NCBI RefSeq assembly: GCF_000160775.2
Contig: NZ_CM001024.1
Location: 657,016 to 721,015, forward strand
Length of the DNA: 64,000 bases
Direction of reading: 5' to 3'
Origin: Aeromicrobium marinum DSM 15272
GTDB lineage: Bacteria; Actinomycetota; Actinomycetes; Propionibacteriales; Nocardioidaceae
Position 1 is the stretch's first letter; every line of letters starts with the position of its first letter. The position numbers and the translations under genes were made by a program. Below are positions 53,586 through 61,268 of this stretch, piece after piece. The notes beneath the pieces were generated by a model. That model had not been told where the DNA came from and did no database searches. It saw nothing but the letters and a program-made list of their open reading frames with translations.

Positions 53586-54923
53586 TCAGATGCCCCGGAA
53601 GCGGTTGATCGCGTCGAGGTGCTTGGCCCGCTTCTCGGCGTTGCGGACGCCGAGACCCTCCTCGGGGGAGAGCGCGAGCACGCCGACCTTGCCCTGGTGC
53701 AGGTTGTGGTGCACGTCGAGCGCCGCCTGGCCGGTCTCGGCCAGGGGGTAGACCTTCGAGACGGTCGGGTGGATGAGGCCCTTCTCGATCAGCCGGTTGG
53801 CCTCGTAGGCCTCACGGTAGTTCGCGAAGTGCGAGCTCTTGATCTGCTTCAGGTTCATCCACAGGAAGCGGTTGTCGTACTCGTGCATGTAGCCCGAGGT
53901 CGACGCGCAGGTGATGATGGTGCCGCCCTTGCGGGTCACGTAGACCGACGCGCCGAAGGTCTCACGACCCGGGTGCTCGAAGACGATGTCCGGGTCCTCG
54001 CCGCCGGTGAGCTCACGGATCTTCTTGCCGAAGCGACGCCACTCCTTGGGGTCCTGCGTGCTCGGGTCGCTCCAGAACTTGTAGCCCTCGGCCGAACGGT
54101 CGATGACGTGCTCGGCACCGAGCGAGCGGACGATCTCGGCCTTCTCCGGCGACGAGACGACGCACACGGGGATGGCTCCGCCGTTGAGCGCCATCTGCGT
54201 CGCGTAGGAACCCAGGCCGCCGGAAGCGCCCCAGATCAGCACGACGTCGCCCTGCTTCATGTTGGCGCCGTTCTTGGACACCAGCTGGCGGTAGGCGGTG
54301 GAGTTCACCAGGCCGGGGCTCGCCGCCTCCTCCCACGACAGGTGGTCGGGCTTGGGCATGAGCTGGTTGGACTTGACGATGGCCAGCTCGGCCAGACCGC
54401 CGAAGTTGGTCTCGAAGCCCCAGATGCGCTGCTGCGGATCCATCATGGTGTCGTCGTGGCCGTCGGGGCTCTCCAGCTCGACCGACAGGCAGTGCGCGAC
54501 GACCTCGGCGCCCGGCTTCCAGGCGTTGACGCCCGGACCGGTGCGCAGCACGACGCCGGCGAGGTCGGAGCCGACCACGTGGTAGGGCAGGTCGTGACGC
54601 TTGGAGTACTCCGAGAGCTTGCCGTACCGCTCGAGGAAGCCGAACGTCGAGACCGGCTCGAAGATCGAGGTCCACACGGTGTTGTAGTTGATGGCGCTGG
54701 CCATCACGGCCACGAGGGCCTCACCCGGGGCGAGCTCGGGGACGGGCACGTCGTCCAGGTGCAGGCTCTTGCGGGGGTCCTTCTCCTTGGTCGGCACCCC
54801 CTCGAACATCTTCTCGTCCTCCTTGTGGACGGTGATGGCCTTGTAGGTCTTCGGGATGTCGATCGCGGCGTACTCCTCCGAGGAGGTGTCGCCGGCCTGG
54901 ATGGCATCGAGAATGTTCTGCAC
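53586..54923 (-). CDS. ccr: Crotonyl-CoA carboxylase/reductase
   Basis: Converts crotonyl-CoA + CO2 + NADPH to (2S)-ethylmalonyl-CoA, the key step of the ethylmalonyl-CoA pathway and of extender-unit supply. 445 residues, MDR fold with NADP motif WGASGGLGSYATQM (about 231-244). The four CO2-binding residues of carboxylating enzymes are at their standard numbers: N81 (INYNTVW), F170 and E171 (WGFETNFGG), H365 (SSHFANY). This separates it from plain crotonyl-CoA or acrylyl-CoA reductases. GTG start with GGAGG ten bases upstream. Confidence 0.96.
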   Translation of the reverse strand: MQNILDAIQAGDTSSEEYAAIDIPKTYKAITVHKEDEKMFEGVPTKEKDPRKSLHLDDVPVPELAPGEALVAVMASAINYNTVWTSIFEPVSTFGFLERYGKLSEYSKRHDLPYHVVGSDLAGVVLRTGPGVNAWKPGAEVVAHCLSVELESPDGHDDTMMDPQQRIWGFETNFGGLAELAIVKSNQLMPKPDHLSWEEAASPGLVNSTAYRQLVSKNGANMKQGDVVLIWGASGGLGSYATQMALNGGAIPVCVVSSPEKAEIVRSLGAEHVIDRSAEGYKFWSDPSTQDPKEWRRFGKKIRELTGGEDPDIVFEHPGRETFGASVYVTRKGGTIITCASTSGYMHEYDNRFLWMNLKQIKSSHFANYREAYEANRLIEKGLIHPTVSKVYPLAETGQAALDVHHNLHQGKVGVLALSPEEGLGVRNAEKRAKHLDAINRFRGI

Positions 54924-54951
54924 AGGTGTCCTCCGGGTCAGGGTTGCGCCG

Positions 54952-54957
54952 ATGTTA
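54952..54957 (-). promoter_or_regulatory. -10 hexamer (TAACAT) for ccr
   Basis: TAACAT on the minus strand, about 28 bases before the GTG at 54923, allowing a leader of about 22 bases with the GGAGG site. Confidence 0.5.
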
Positions 54958-55034
54958 CCGGCGGGAAACGTGGGCCGCCCACGTGGTGGCGTGTGACTCC
55001 GGTCTCCGTCGACGGGGACCGGCGCCGCGACGGG

Positions 55035-55484
55035 TCAGTGGTGCAGGTCGCCGGCGGGCTCGACCAGCTCGACGAGCACGCCACCGGCGTCCTTGGGGTG
55101 GACGAAGTTGACGCGGCTGCCACCGGTGCCGTTCTTCGGCGCGTCGTACAGCAGCCGGACGCCGCGCTCGCGCAGCGTGGCTCCGACGGCGTCGATGTCC
55201 GACACCCGGTAGGCCAGCTGCTGCACGCCCTGCCCGTTGCGGTCGAGGAACTTCGCGATCGTCGACTCCGGGCTGAGCGGTGCGAGGAGCTGGATGAAGG
55301 AACCGGAGTCACCGACGGCGAGCATCGCCTCGCGGACTCCCTGCTCCTCGTTGACCTCCTCGTGCACGGAGTGCAGGCCGAAGGTGCTGCCGTAGAACTC
55401 GATGGCCTCGTCGAGGTCGGGCACGGCGATGCCGACGTGGTCGATCGCCAGGAGCAGGTGGTCGGGAACGATGGGCTCGGTCAT
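55035..55484 (-). CDS. epi: Ethylmalonyl-CoA/methylmalonyl-CoA epimerase (VOC fold)
   Basis: 149 residues. Interconverts the 2S and 2R acyl-CoA epimers, turning the Ccr product into the mutase substrate. LLAIDHVGIAVPDLDEAIEFY (first metal His near 17), VQQLAYRVSDIDA (His replaced by Gln-Gln-Leu region; family normally HxAxxV), and VNFVHPKDAGGVLVELVEP (His and Glu ligands near 129-141) give the glyoxalase-fold layout. ATG with a leaderless -10 seven bases upstream. It is 111 bases upstream of ccr on the same strand. Confidence 0.92.
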   Translation of the reverse strand: MTEPIVPDHLLLAIDHVGIAVPDLDEAIEFYGSTFGLHSVHEEVNEEQGVREAMLAVGDSGSFIQLLAPLSPESTIAKFLDRNGQGVQQLAYRVSDIDAVGATLRERGVRLLYDAPKNGTGGSRVNFVHPKDAGGVLVELVEPAGDLHH

Positions 55485-55490
55485 GCCAGC

Positions 55491-55496
55491 AGGGTA
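55491..55496 (-). promoter_or_regulatory. -10 hexamer (TACCCT) for epi, leaderless
   Basis: TACCCT on the minus strand ends seven bases before the ATG at 55484. Confidence 0.5.
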
Positions 55497-55600
55497 GAGC
55501 AGGGGCGCGTCCGGCCCCCGTGGTGTTCGGCACACCGGGGTAACGGGCCTGTAACCCGCGAGTACAGTGACGACATCGTCAGGCTTCGAAGGAGTTCCAC

Positions 55601-56791
55601 ATGACCACCTCCGTCATCGTCGCGGGTGCGCGCACCCCGATCGGCCGCCTCCTCGGCGGCCTCAAGACCTTGTCCGGGTCCGACCTGGGCGGCCTCGCCA
55701 TCAAGGGCGCGCTCGAGAAGGCCGGCGTCGCCGGCGACCAGGTCGAGTACGTGATCATGGGTCAGGTCCTCGGCGCCGGCGCCGGCCAGGTGCCGGCCCG
55801 TCAGGCCGCCTACAAGGGCGGGATCCCGCTGGGCGTCCCGGCCCTGACCATCAACAAGGTGTGCCTGTCGGGCATCAACGCCATCGCGCTGGCCGACCAG
55901 CTGATCCGGGCGGGTGAGTACGACGTCGTCGTCGCCGGCGGTCAGGAGTCGATGACCCAGGCGCCGCACCTGTTGAAGAACTCGCGCGAGGGCCACAAGT
56001 ACGGGGCCACCACGATGCTCGACCACATGGAGTACGACGGGCTCTGGGACGCGCTGACCGACCAGGCCATGGGCAAGCTGACCGAGCAGTGCAACGCCGA
56101 GGGTCTCGGCCTGTCGCGCGAGGAGCAGGACGCCTTCGGTGCGCGCTCGCACCAGCTGGCGGCCACCGCGGCCAAGAACGGTGTGTTCGACGACGAGATC
56201 GTCCCGGTCGAGATCCCGACCCGCAAGGGCGACCCGGTCGTCGTCAGCGCCGACGAGGGTGTCCGGGGTGACACCACCGGCGAGTCGCTGGGCAAGCTGC
56301 GTCCCGCGTTCGCCAAGGAGGGCACCATCACGGCCGGCACCGCCAGCCAGATCTCCGACGGCGCCGCCGCCGTGGTCGTCATGAGCAAGGCCAAGGCCGA
56401 GGAGCTCGGTCTGTCCTGGATCGCCGAGATCGGTGCCTCCGGTGTCGTCTCGGGACCCGACTCGACCCTGCAGCTGCAGCCGGCCAACGCGATCGCGAAG
56501 GCCTGCGAGAAGGAGGGCATCTCCGCCTCCGACCTCGACCTGGTCGAGATCAACGAGGCCTTCGCCGCGGTCGGTCTGGCGTCCGCCCGCGAGCTCGGCA
56601 TCAGCGAGGACATCGTCAACGTCAACGGCGGGGCGATCGCCCTCGGCCACCCGATCGGCATGAGCGGCGCCCGTATCGTGCTGCACCTCGCGCTGGAGCT
56701 CGGGCGTCGTGGCGGAGGCGTCGGCGCAGCCGCACTGTGCGGTGGCGGAGGACAGGGCGACGCCCTGATCATCCGCGTGCCGCAGGCCTGA
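55601..56791 (+). CDS. atoB: Acetyl-CoA C-acetyltransferase (thiolase)
   Basis: 396 residues. Condenses two acetyl-CoA to acetoacetyl-CoA, the entry step for the 3-hydroxybutyryl/crotonyl-CoA route. Nucleophile Cys88 in [11 protein letters not shown], the active-site His in [16 protein letters not shown] (about 345-352) and the second Cys in [12 protein letters not shown] (about 381). ATG with AAGGAG upstream; a TACAGT hexamer near 55562 is a possible promoter. meaB follows 23 bases later. Confidence 0.95.
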   Translation: MTTSVIVAGARTPIGRLLGGLKTLSGSDLGGLAIKGALEKAGVAGDQVEYVIMGQVLGAGAGQVPARQAAYKGGIPLGVPALTINKVCLSGINAIALADQLIRAGEYDVVVAGGQESMTQAPHLLKNSREGHKYGATTMLDHMEYDGLWDALTDQAMGKLTEQCNAEGLGLSREEQDAFGARSHQLAATAAKNGVFDDEIVPVEIPTRKGDPVVVSADEGVRGDTTGESLGKLRPAFAKEGTITAGTASQISDGAAAVVVMSKAKAEELGLSWIAEIGASGVVSGPDSTLQLQPANAIAKACEKEGISASDLDLVEINEAFAAVGLASARELGISEDIVNVNGGAIALGHPIGMSGARIVLHLALELGRRGGGVGAAALCGGGGQGDALIIRVPQA

Positions 56792-56814
56792 CCCCGGGTC
56801 GACAGGAGCCGTCG

Positions 56815-57780
56815 ATGGCGCGTCGCACCGACGACGTCGACGAGCTGGTCGAGACCGCGTGCGGCGACGGCCCGGGCAAGCCCCGGGCCGTCGCCCGTCT
56901 CATCTCGTTGGTCGAGGACGACTCGCCGGCCCTGCGCGACGTCGCGCGGGCCCTGGTGCCCCGGACCACCGGCGCCCACGTCGTGGGTCTCACCGGCTCG
57001 CCCGGCGTGGGCAAGTCGACGTCGACCTCCGCGCTGGTGACGGCCCTGCGCGCGGCCGACCACACCGTCGGGGTGCTGGCGGTCGACCCCACCTCGCCGT
57101 TCTCCGGCGGGGCGCTCCTGGGCGACCGGGTCCGGATGACCGAGCACGCCACCGACCCGCGCGTCTTCATCCGGTCGATGGCGAGCCGGGGTCACCTCGG
57201 CGGGCTCTCGGCGGCGGCGCCGCAGGCCCTGCGCGTGCTCGACGCGGCCGGTTGCGACGTGGTTCTCGTCGAGACCGTCGGTGTCGGACAGTCCGAGGTC
57301 GAGATCGCCGGTCTGGCCGACACCACCCTGGTGCTGCTCGCCCCGGGCATGGGTGACGGGATCCAGGCCGCCAAGGCCGGGATCCTGGAGATCGGCGACC
57401 TGTTCGTGGTCAACAAGGCCGATCGGGACGGCGCAGCGACGACGCGGCGCGAGGTGCGGGCCATGCTGTCGATGACCGACCGGGTCGACGGCGCGTGGAA
57501 GCCACCGATCACGCTCACGGTCGCCACGACCGGGCAGGGCGTGGACGAGGTCGTGCAGCACATCGAGGAGCACCGCGCCCACCTGGAGTCGTCCGGCCAG
57601 GGGGAGCGGCGCCGTGTGGCGAGAGCGCGACGCGAGATCGAGGCCATCGCCCTCGGCGAGGTGAGCCGGCGCTTCGACCACCTGTCGGGCGACCACCGGC
57701 TCGACGGACTGGCCGCCGACGTCGTCGGGGGCCGACAGGATCCGTTCTCCGCGGCGGACTCGCTCATCGCCGGACTCTGA
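56815..57780 (+). CDS. meaB: MeaB/ArgK-family GTPase, mutase chaperone
   Basis: 321 residues. G3E GTPase that loads and protects adenosylcobalamin mutases. Walker A GSPGVGKSTSTSAL (about 62-75), switch segment VDPTSPFSGGALLGDRVRM, Walker B VETVGVGQSE and base-recognition NKAD (about 200). ATG after CAGGAG, 23 bases behind the thiolase gene. Its likely client is the mutase at 46097. Confidence 0.95.
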   Translation: MARRTDDVDELVETACGDGPGKPRAVARLISLVEDDSPALRDVARALVPRTTGAHVVGLTGSPGVGKSTSTSALVTALRAADHTVGVLAVDPTSPFSGGALLGDRVRMTEHATDPRVFIRSMASRGHLGGLSAAAPQALRVLDAAGCDVVLVETVGVGQSEVEIAGLADTTLVLLAPGMGDGIQAAKAGILEIGDLFVVNKADRDGAATTRREVRAMLSMTDRVDGAWKPPITLTVATTGQGVDEVVQHIEEHRAHLESSGQGERRRVARARREIEAIALGEVSRRFDHLSGDHRLDGLAADVVGGRQDPFSAADSLIAGL

Positions 57781-57820
57781 CTCCTCGGCGCGCCTGCGCC
57801 GCCGGGCGGCACAGGTGCAC

Positions 57821-57826
57821 TAGACA
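57821..57826 (+). promoter_or_regulatory. -10 hexamer (TAGACA) for the micro-protein at 57833
   Basis: TAGACA ends seven bases before the GTG at 57833. Confidence 0.45.
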
Positions 57827-57832
57827 GGATGC

Positions 57833-57991
57833 GTGCTGAAGAAGCTCCTCGTCCTGCTCGTGGCCGGATTCGCCGTCTACTACCTGCTGACGGCCCCGGC
57901 TGCTGCCGCCGACGCCGTCGAGGGAGCCTTCGACGCCGTCATCGACGGGTTCGGCAGCGTCGGCGTGTTCGTGCAGGAGCTCTTCCAGTAG
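57833..57991 (+). CDS. Small membrane or secreted micro-protein
   Basis: 52 residues. VLKKLLVLLVAGFAVYYLLTAPAAAADAVEG begins with a basic N-terminus and a hydrophobic helix that could be a signal peptide (AxA near residue 25) or an anchor; the rest (FDAVIDGFGSVGVFVQELFQ) is amphipathic. GTG supported by a -10 at fixed spacing. It ends ten bases before the bPH-domain gene, with which it is probably co-transcribed. No family recognised. Confidence 0.65.
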   Translation: MLKKLLVLLVAGFAVYYLLTAPAAAADAVEGAFDAVIDGFGSVGVFVQELFQ

Positions 57992-58001
57992 GGGGAGCCC
58001 C

Positions 58002-58550
58002 ATGATCCAGCTGCTGATCGACCGCATCCCCGACCAGCAGGTCGACGCCCACCTGCTGAGCGAGGAGGGTGAGGTCGTCGTCGACCTCGTCCGCAAGCAC
58101 TCGATCGTCTACGCGCTCCCGGCGACCGAGCTCCTCCTCGTGGCGGCGTCGTGGATCGTGGCCGTGCTCGGCCCGATCGACCTCGGGTGGTTCTTCCTCC
58201 TCCTCGGGTTCGCGCTGGCGGGCCACGCGGTGTACGGGACCGCCCGGGAACGCCGCGACATCTTCGTCATCACCAACATGCGGGTGTTCCGGGCCTCGGG
58301 GGTCTTCAACGTGAAGATCGCCACGATGCCCATCACCCGGATCCTGGACATCACGGTCGACAAGCCGCTGGTGGGTCGGGTGCTGGGGTACGGGCACTTC
58401 GTGTTCGAGTCGGCCGCGCAGGCCCAGGGGCTGCGGGACATCCGCTACATCGGGGACCCCGACCGGCGCGACCTGACGATCCAGCGGGTGGTGCAGCGGG
58501 CCGGTCTGCGAGGCCCCCGCACGGGGGTGGATCCGCTCGACGGGCGGTGA
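58002..58550 (+). CDS. Membrane protein with bacterial PH-like domain
   Basis: 182 residues. Two hydrophobic helices (about 40-80: YALPATELLLVAASWIVAV, LGWFFLLLGFALAGHAVYG) followed by a bPH domain: RRDIFVITNMRVFRASGVFN and ITRILDITVDKPLVGRVLGYGHFVFESAAQAQGLRDI are typical of the YdbS/DUF304 type. Function unknown. ATG after GGGGGAG. Confidence 0.85.
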   Translation: MIQLLIDRIPDQQVDAHLLSEEGEVVVDLVRKHSIVYALPATELLLVAASWIVAVLGPIDLGWFFLLLGFALAGHAVYGTARERRDIFVITNMRVFRASGVFNVKIATMPITRILDITVDKPLVGRVLGYGHFVFESAAQAQGLRDIRYIGDPDRRDLTIQRVVQRAGLRGPRTGVDPLDGR

Positions 58551-58571
58551 CCGCGCGCGGGGTCCCCTGCC

Positions 58572-58577
58572 TAGGAT
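58572..58577 (+). promoter_or_regulatory. -10 hexamer (TAGGAT) for the thioredoxin-fold/TPR gene
   Basis: TAGGAT ends eight bases before the ATG at 58585 and supports that start over an in-frame GTG or ATG three codons earlier. Confidence 0.55.
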
Positions 58578-58584
58578 GGTGGGC

Positions 58585-59499
58585 ATGAACTTCTCGCGAC
58601 CAGGCGCCATCGACCTGTCCGCCCTCGCTCCACGGCCGCCCGCCGCGGCCGGTGCACCCGGTCCTGCCGGCGCCGGCTACGTGGTGGACGCCACCGAGCA
58701 GGACTTCCAGACCGTCGCCCTGGAGGCGTCGTTGCGGCACCTCGTGGTGCTGAGCCTGTGGTCCCCCCGCTCGCCGCAGGGCCCGGAGTTCAACGCCCGC
58801 CTGGCGGCGGTCACCAACTCCTACGACGGGCAGATCCTGCTGGTGCAGGTCGACGTCGACAGCCAGCCCGGCATCGGCCAGGCGCTCGGCGCCCAGGCCG
58901 TCCCGCTCGTGGTCGGCCTGGTCAAGGGTCAACCGGTCCCGCTCTTCCAGAGCACCGTCGACGACGAGCAGATCCGCTCGTACTTCGACGAGCTGATCCG
59001 GGTCGCCGCCCAGAACGGTCTGACCGGACGCGCCGACCCGGTGGGATCGGGCGAGCCGGTGGCCGAGCCCGACGACGACCCGGTCGACGACCCGCGGTTC
59101 GCGGCGGCCGACGCCGCGTTCGCCACCGGCGACCTCGCGCTGGCCGTGGCCGAGTACGAGAAGCTCGCCGCGCAGCACCCGGGTGACGACGAGGTCAAGG
59201 AGCGGCTGGCGGGCGCCCGGCTGATGCATCGCACCCATGGCGCGGACCTCACCTCTGCGCGCCAGGCCGCTGGCGACGCTCCCGACGACGTCGACGCGCA
59301 GCTGTTGGTGGCCGACCTCGACGTCAGCGGCGGACACGTGGAGGACGCCTTCGGCCGGCTGCTGGACCTGGTGGCGCGGTCGGCAGGTGCCGAGCGTGAA
59401 CGCGTCCGTGAGCGACTGCTCGAGCTGTTCACGGTGGTCGGTGTGGCCGACCCGCGGGTCGCCGCGGCGCGTCGACGTCTTGCCACTGCCCTGTTCTGA
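58585..59499 (+). CDS. Thioredoxin-fold protein with TPR-like C-terminus, lacking active-site cysteines (CnoX-like)
   Basis: 304 residues. A thioredoxin domain (about 35-140: DFQTVALEASLRHLVVLSLW...AVPLVVGLVKGQPV) has WSPRSPQGPEF where active thioredoxins have WCxxC, so it cannot do dithiol exchange. The rest (about 165-304) is helical and TPR-like (AADAAFATGDLALAVAEYEKLAAQHPGDDEVKERLA). This architecture is that of CnoX/YbbN chaperones. GroEL transfer is known for E. coli CnoX; here only inferred. Confidence 0.85.
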   Translation: MNFSRPGAIDLSALAPRPPAAAGAPGPAGAGYVVDATEQDFQTVALEASLRHLVVLSLWSPRSPQGPEFNARLAAVTNSYDGQILLVQVDVDSQPGIGQALGAQAVPLVVGLVKGQPVPLFQSTVDDEQIRSYFDELIRVAAQNGLTGRADPVGSGEPVAEPDDDPVDDPRFAAADAAFATGDLALAVAEYEKLAAQHPGDDEVKERLAGARLMHRTHGADLTSARQAAGDAPDDVDAQLLVADLDVSGGHVEDAFGRLLDLVARSAGAERERVRERLLELFTVVGVADPRVAAARRRLATALF

Positions 59500-59552
59500 A
59501 GGCTCGGGCAGGTAGGGTGACGGCGCGCTGAGTGCGCCACAGGGAGTCGTCG

Positions 59553-60311
59553 ATGCAGAACAAGGCCGCGTGGGCCGTCACCGGTCTCGGTGGCGTCCTG
59601 CTGCTGTTCGGTGCCACCGTGATGGTCCTGCTGGGGCCGGACGGTCGCTTCGTCACGGGCCCCCACGCCGTCGACACCGACGGCGTGGCCGTCGTCACCG
59701 CCCCGGGGGTCGTGTCGTGGCGCGGGCTGCAGGTCGACCTGCTGGCCGAGCTGCCGGTCGGCAAGCCGGTCTTCGTGGGGGTCGGCAACTCCGTCGACGT
59801 CGAGGACTACCTGCGCGACACCGCCCGCATCGAGGTGACCTCGTTCAGCACGCCGTGGACCGTGGAGTCCCGCGAGGTGGACGGTGACGCGAACCTGCCG
59901 AGTGCCCCGACGGCCCTGGACTGGTGGATCGCCGACCAGGCCGGGCTCGGTGGGGCGATGATCAGCCTCCCCCTGCCGGACGAGACCGTGTCGGTGGCGA
60001 TCCTGTCGGTCGGCTCGGCCAACCTGGCCGGACTCGAGGTCACCTTCGCGTACGGGGTCCGCGGCGGTTTCGGGCAGGGAGCGAGCCTGGCGATGTTCGG
60101 GGCCGGGCTGCTCTGGGCCGGCCTGCTGCTGCGCCGTGGAGCCGGGTTCGCCGACGTGGTCACCCTGGATGCCGCGGGCCACCACGTCATCGAGGAGGAA
60201 GTGTTCGTGTGGGTCGACGAGGACGGGGTGGAGCACGAGATCTCGGCCGACGAGCTGGACGAGCTGGGTGACGTCGAGGTCGTCGACGAGCCGGCCGAGG
60301 AGGAGCGATGA
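59553..60311 (+). CDS. Membrane protein, function unknown
   Basis: 252 residues. An N-terminal helix (about 9-29), an extracytoplasmic beta-rich domain (about 40-165, with PVGKPVFVGVGNSVDVEDYLRD), a second helix (about 175-195, GASLAMFGAGLLWAGLLL) and an acidic tail (about 210-252) rich in Glu/Asp. ATG after AGGGAG, with a TAGGGT hexamer about 40 bases upstream. Its stop overlaps the ATG of the next lipoprotein gene, so the pair probably works together at the membrane. No family recognised. Confidence 0.75.
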   Translation: MQNKAAWAVTGLGGVLLLFGATVMVLLGPDGRFVTGPHAVDTDGVAVVTAPGVVSWRGLQVDLLAELPVGKPVFVGVGNSVDVEDYLRDTARIEVTSFSTPWTVESREVDGDANLPSAPTALDWWIADQAGLGGAMISLPLPDETVSVAILSVGSANLAGLEVTFAYGVRGGFGQGASLAMFGAGLLWAGLLLRRGAGFADVVTLDAAGHHVIEEEVFVWVDEDGVEHEISADELDELGDVEVVDEPAEEER

Positions 60312-61264
60312 ACCGCCGCGCGCTGCGGCCCGTCGCCGGGCTCCTGGTGGTGGCCGTCCTGGCTGCCGGCTGCACGATCCCGCGTGAACGGTCCGCCGTC
60401 GAGGTGAACAAGCCGGCCGTCACCGCCGACCGTGCCCAGGAGATCTTCGACCGCTACCGCGAGGTCCGCAATGCCGCGATCGGTCTGCTCGACCCCCGGC
60501 CGTTGTCGATCGTGGAGTCCGGAGCCGTGCTGGCCATCGACACCGGGTCGTTCGAGGTGGCCCAGCAGCTCTCGACCGACCGGGCCGAGATCGGTCCCAT
60601 CGAGGTGCGCCGGGTCCTCACGCCGGTGTTCAGCGAGTACCCGTTGTGGTTCGTCGCCGTGGTGCGCGAGGCCGACGCGGACGTGCAGCGGGTGCAGGTG
60701 TTCGAGCGGACGCGGGCGGTCGATCCGTGGTTGCTGGTGGCCACCCCGGAGGTCGTCGCCGATGCCGAGCTGCCGTCGATCCGCACCGGCGGCGAGGGTG
60801 TCGCGGTCACGGTCGACCCCGCCAACGGGCGAGGTCTCGCCGCGTCCCCGCAGGACGCCGCGGTCGCCTACGCCGAGACCCTCGCGGGGCTCGACCCCGA
60901 CAGCGACGGGACCGATGACGACTTCGTGCTGCAGATGCGCCGCCTCGCTGACCAGAACGCTTCCCTCGACGGGGTCGACTTCGAGCAGTCCTGGGCGGCC
61001 GAGGACGTCCGCTTCGTGCTCCGCACCAGCGACGGGGGCGCTCTCGCTTTCGTGACCCTGGCGAGGGACGACACCTATCGGGTCCCGGCCGGCCTGTCGG
61101 TGCGGTGGCCGGAGGGCTCGGCCCAGGCGGCGTTCCTCGACGAGGGCATCACGGGCTCCGGGACGTTGCAGTACCGGCACCAGGTGCTGCTGCAGCTGCC
61201 CCCGGGGGACGGCGCCCCGCGGGCCATCGGTCAGTTCGGGGGATTCGTCGGTCTGGCCGACTGA
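60308..61264 (+). CDS. Lipoprotein, function unknown
   Basis: 318 residues. Signal peptide with lipobox LAAGC (Cys22), then a soluble domain containing AVEVNKPAVTADRAQEIFDRY and AVLAIDTGSFEVAQQL (about 31-85) and, later, repeating alpha/beta segments. ATG overlaps the upstream gene stop by four bases. Converges on the GNAT-NUDIX gene with a four-base gap. I do not recognise a family with confidence. Confidence 0.75.
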   Translation: MNRRALRPVAGLLVVAVLAAGCTIPRERSAVEVNKPAVTADRAQEIFDRYREVRNAAIGLLDPRPLSIVESGAVLAIDTGSFEVAQQLSTDRAEIGPIEVRRVLTPVFSEYPLWFVAVVREADADVQRVQVFERTRAVDPWLLVATPEVVADAELPSIRTGGEGVAVTVDPANGRGLAASPQDAAVAYAETLAGLDPDSDGTDDDFVLQMRRLADQNASLDGVDFEQSWAAEDVRFVLRTSDGGALAFVTLARDDTYRVPAGLSVRWPEGSAQAAFLDEGITGSGTLQYRHQVLLQLPPGDGAPRAIGQFGGFVGLAD

Positions 61265-61268
61265 CGCG

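Noticed and set aside
54959..55034. Extra small gene between ccr and epi
   Set aside because: No start with a ribosome site; the gap carries the ccr promoter.
53475..55604. Open frame of 709 codons on the plus strand
   Set aside because: Runs antisense through ccr and epi and across the terminator hairpin; no start signal and no domain.
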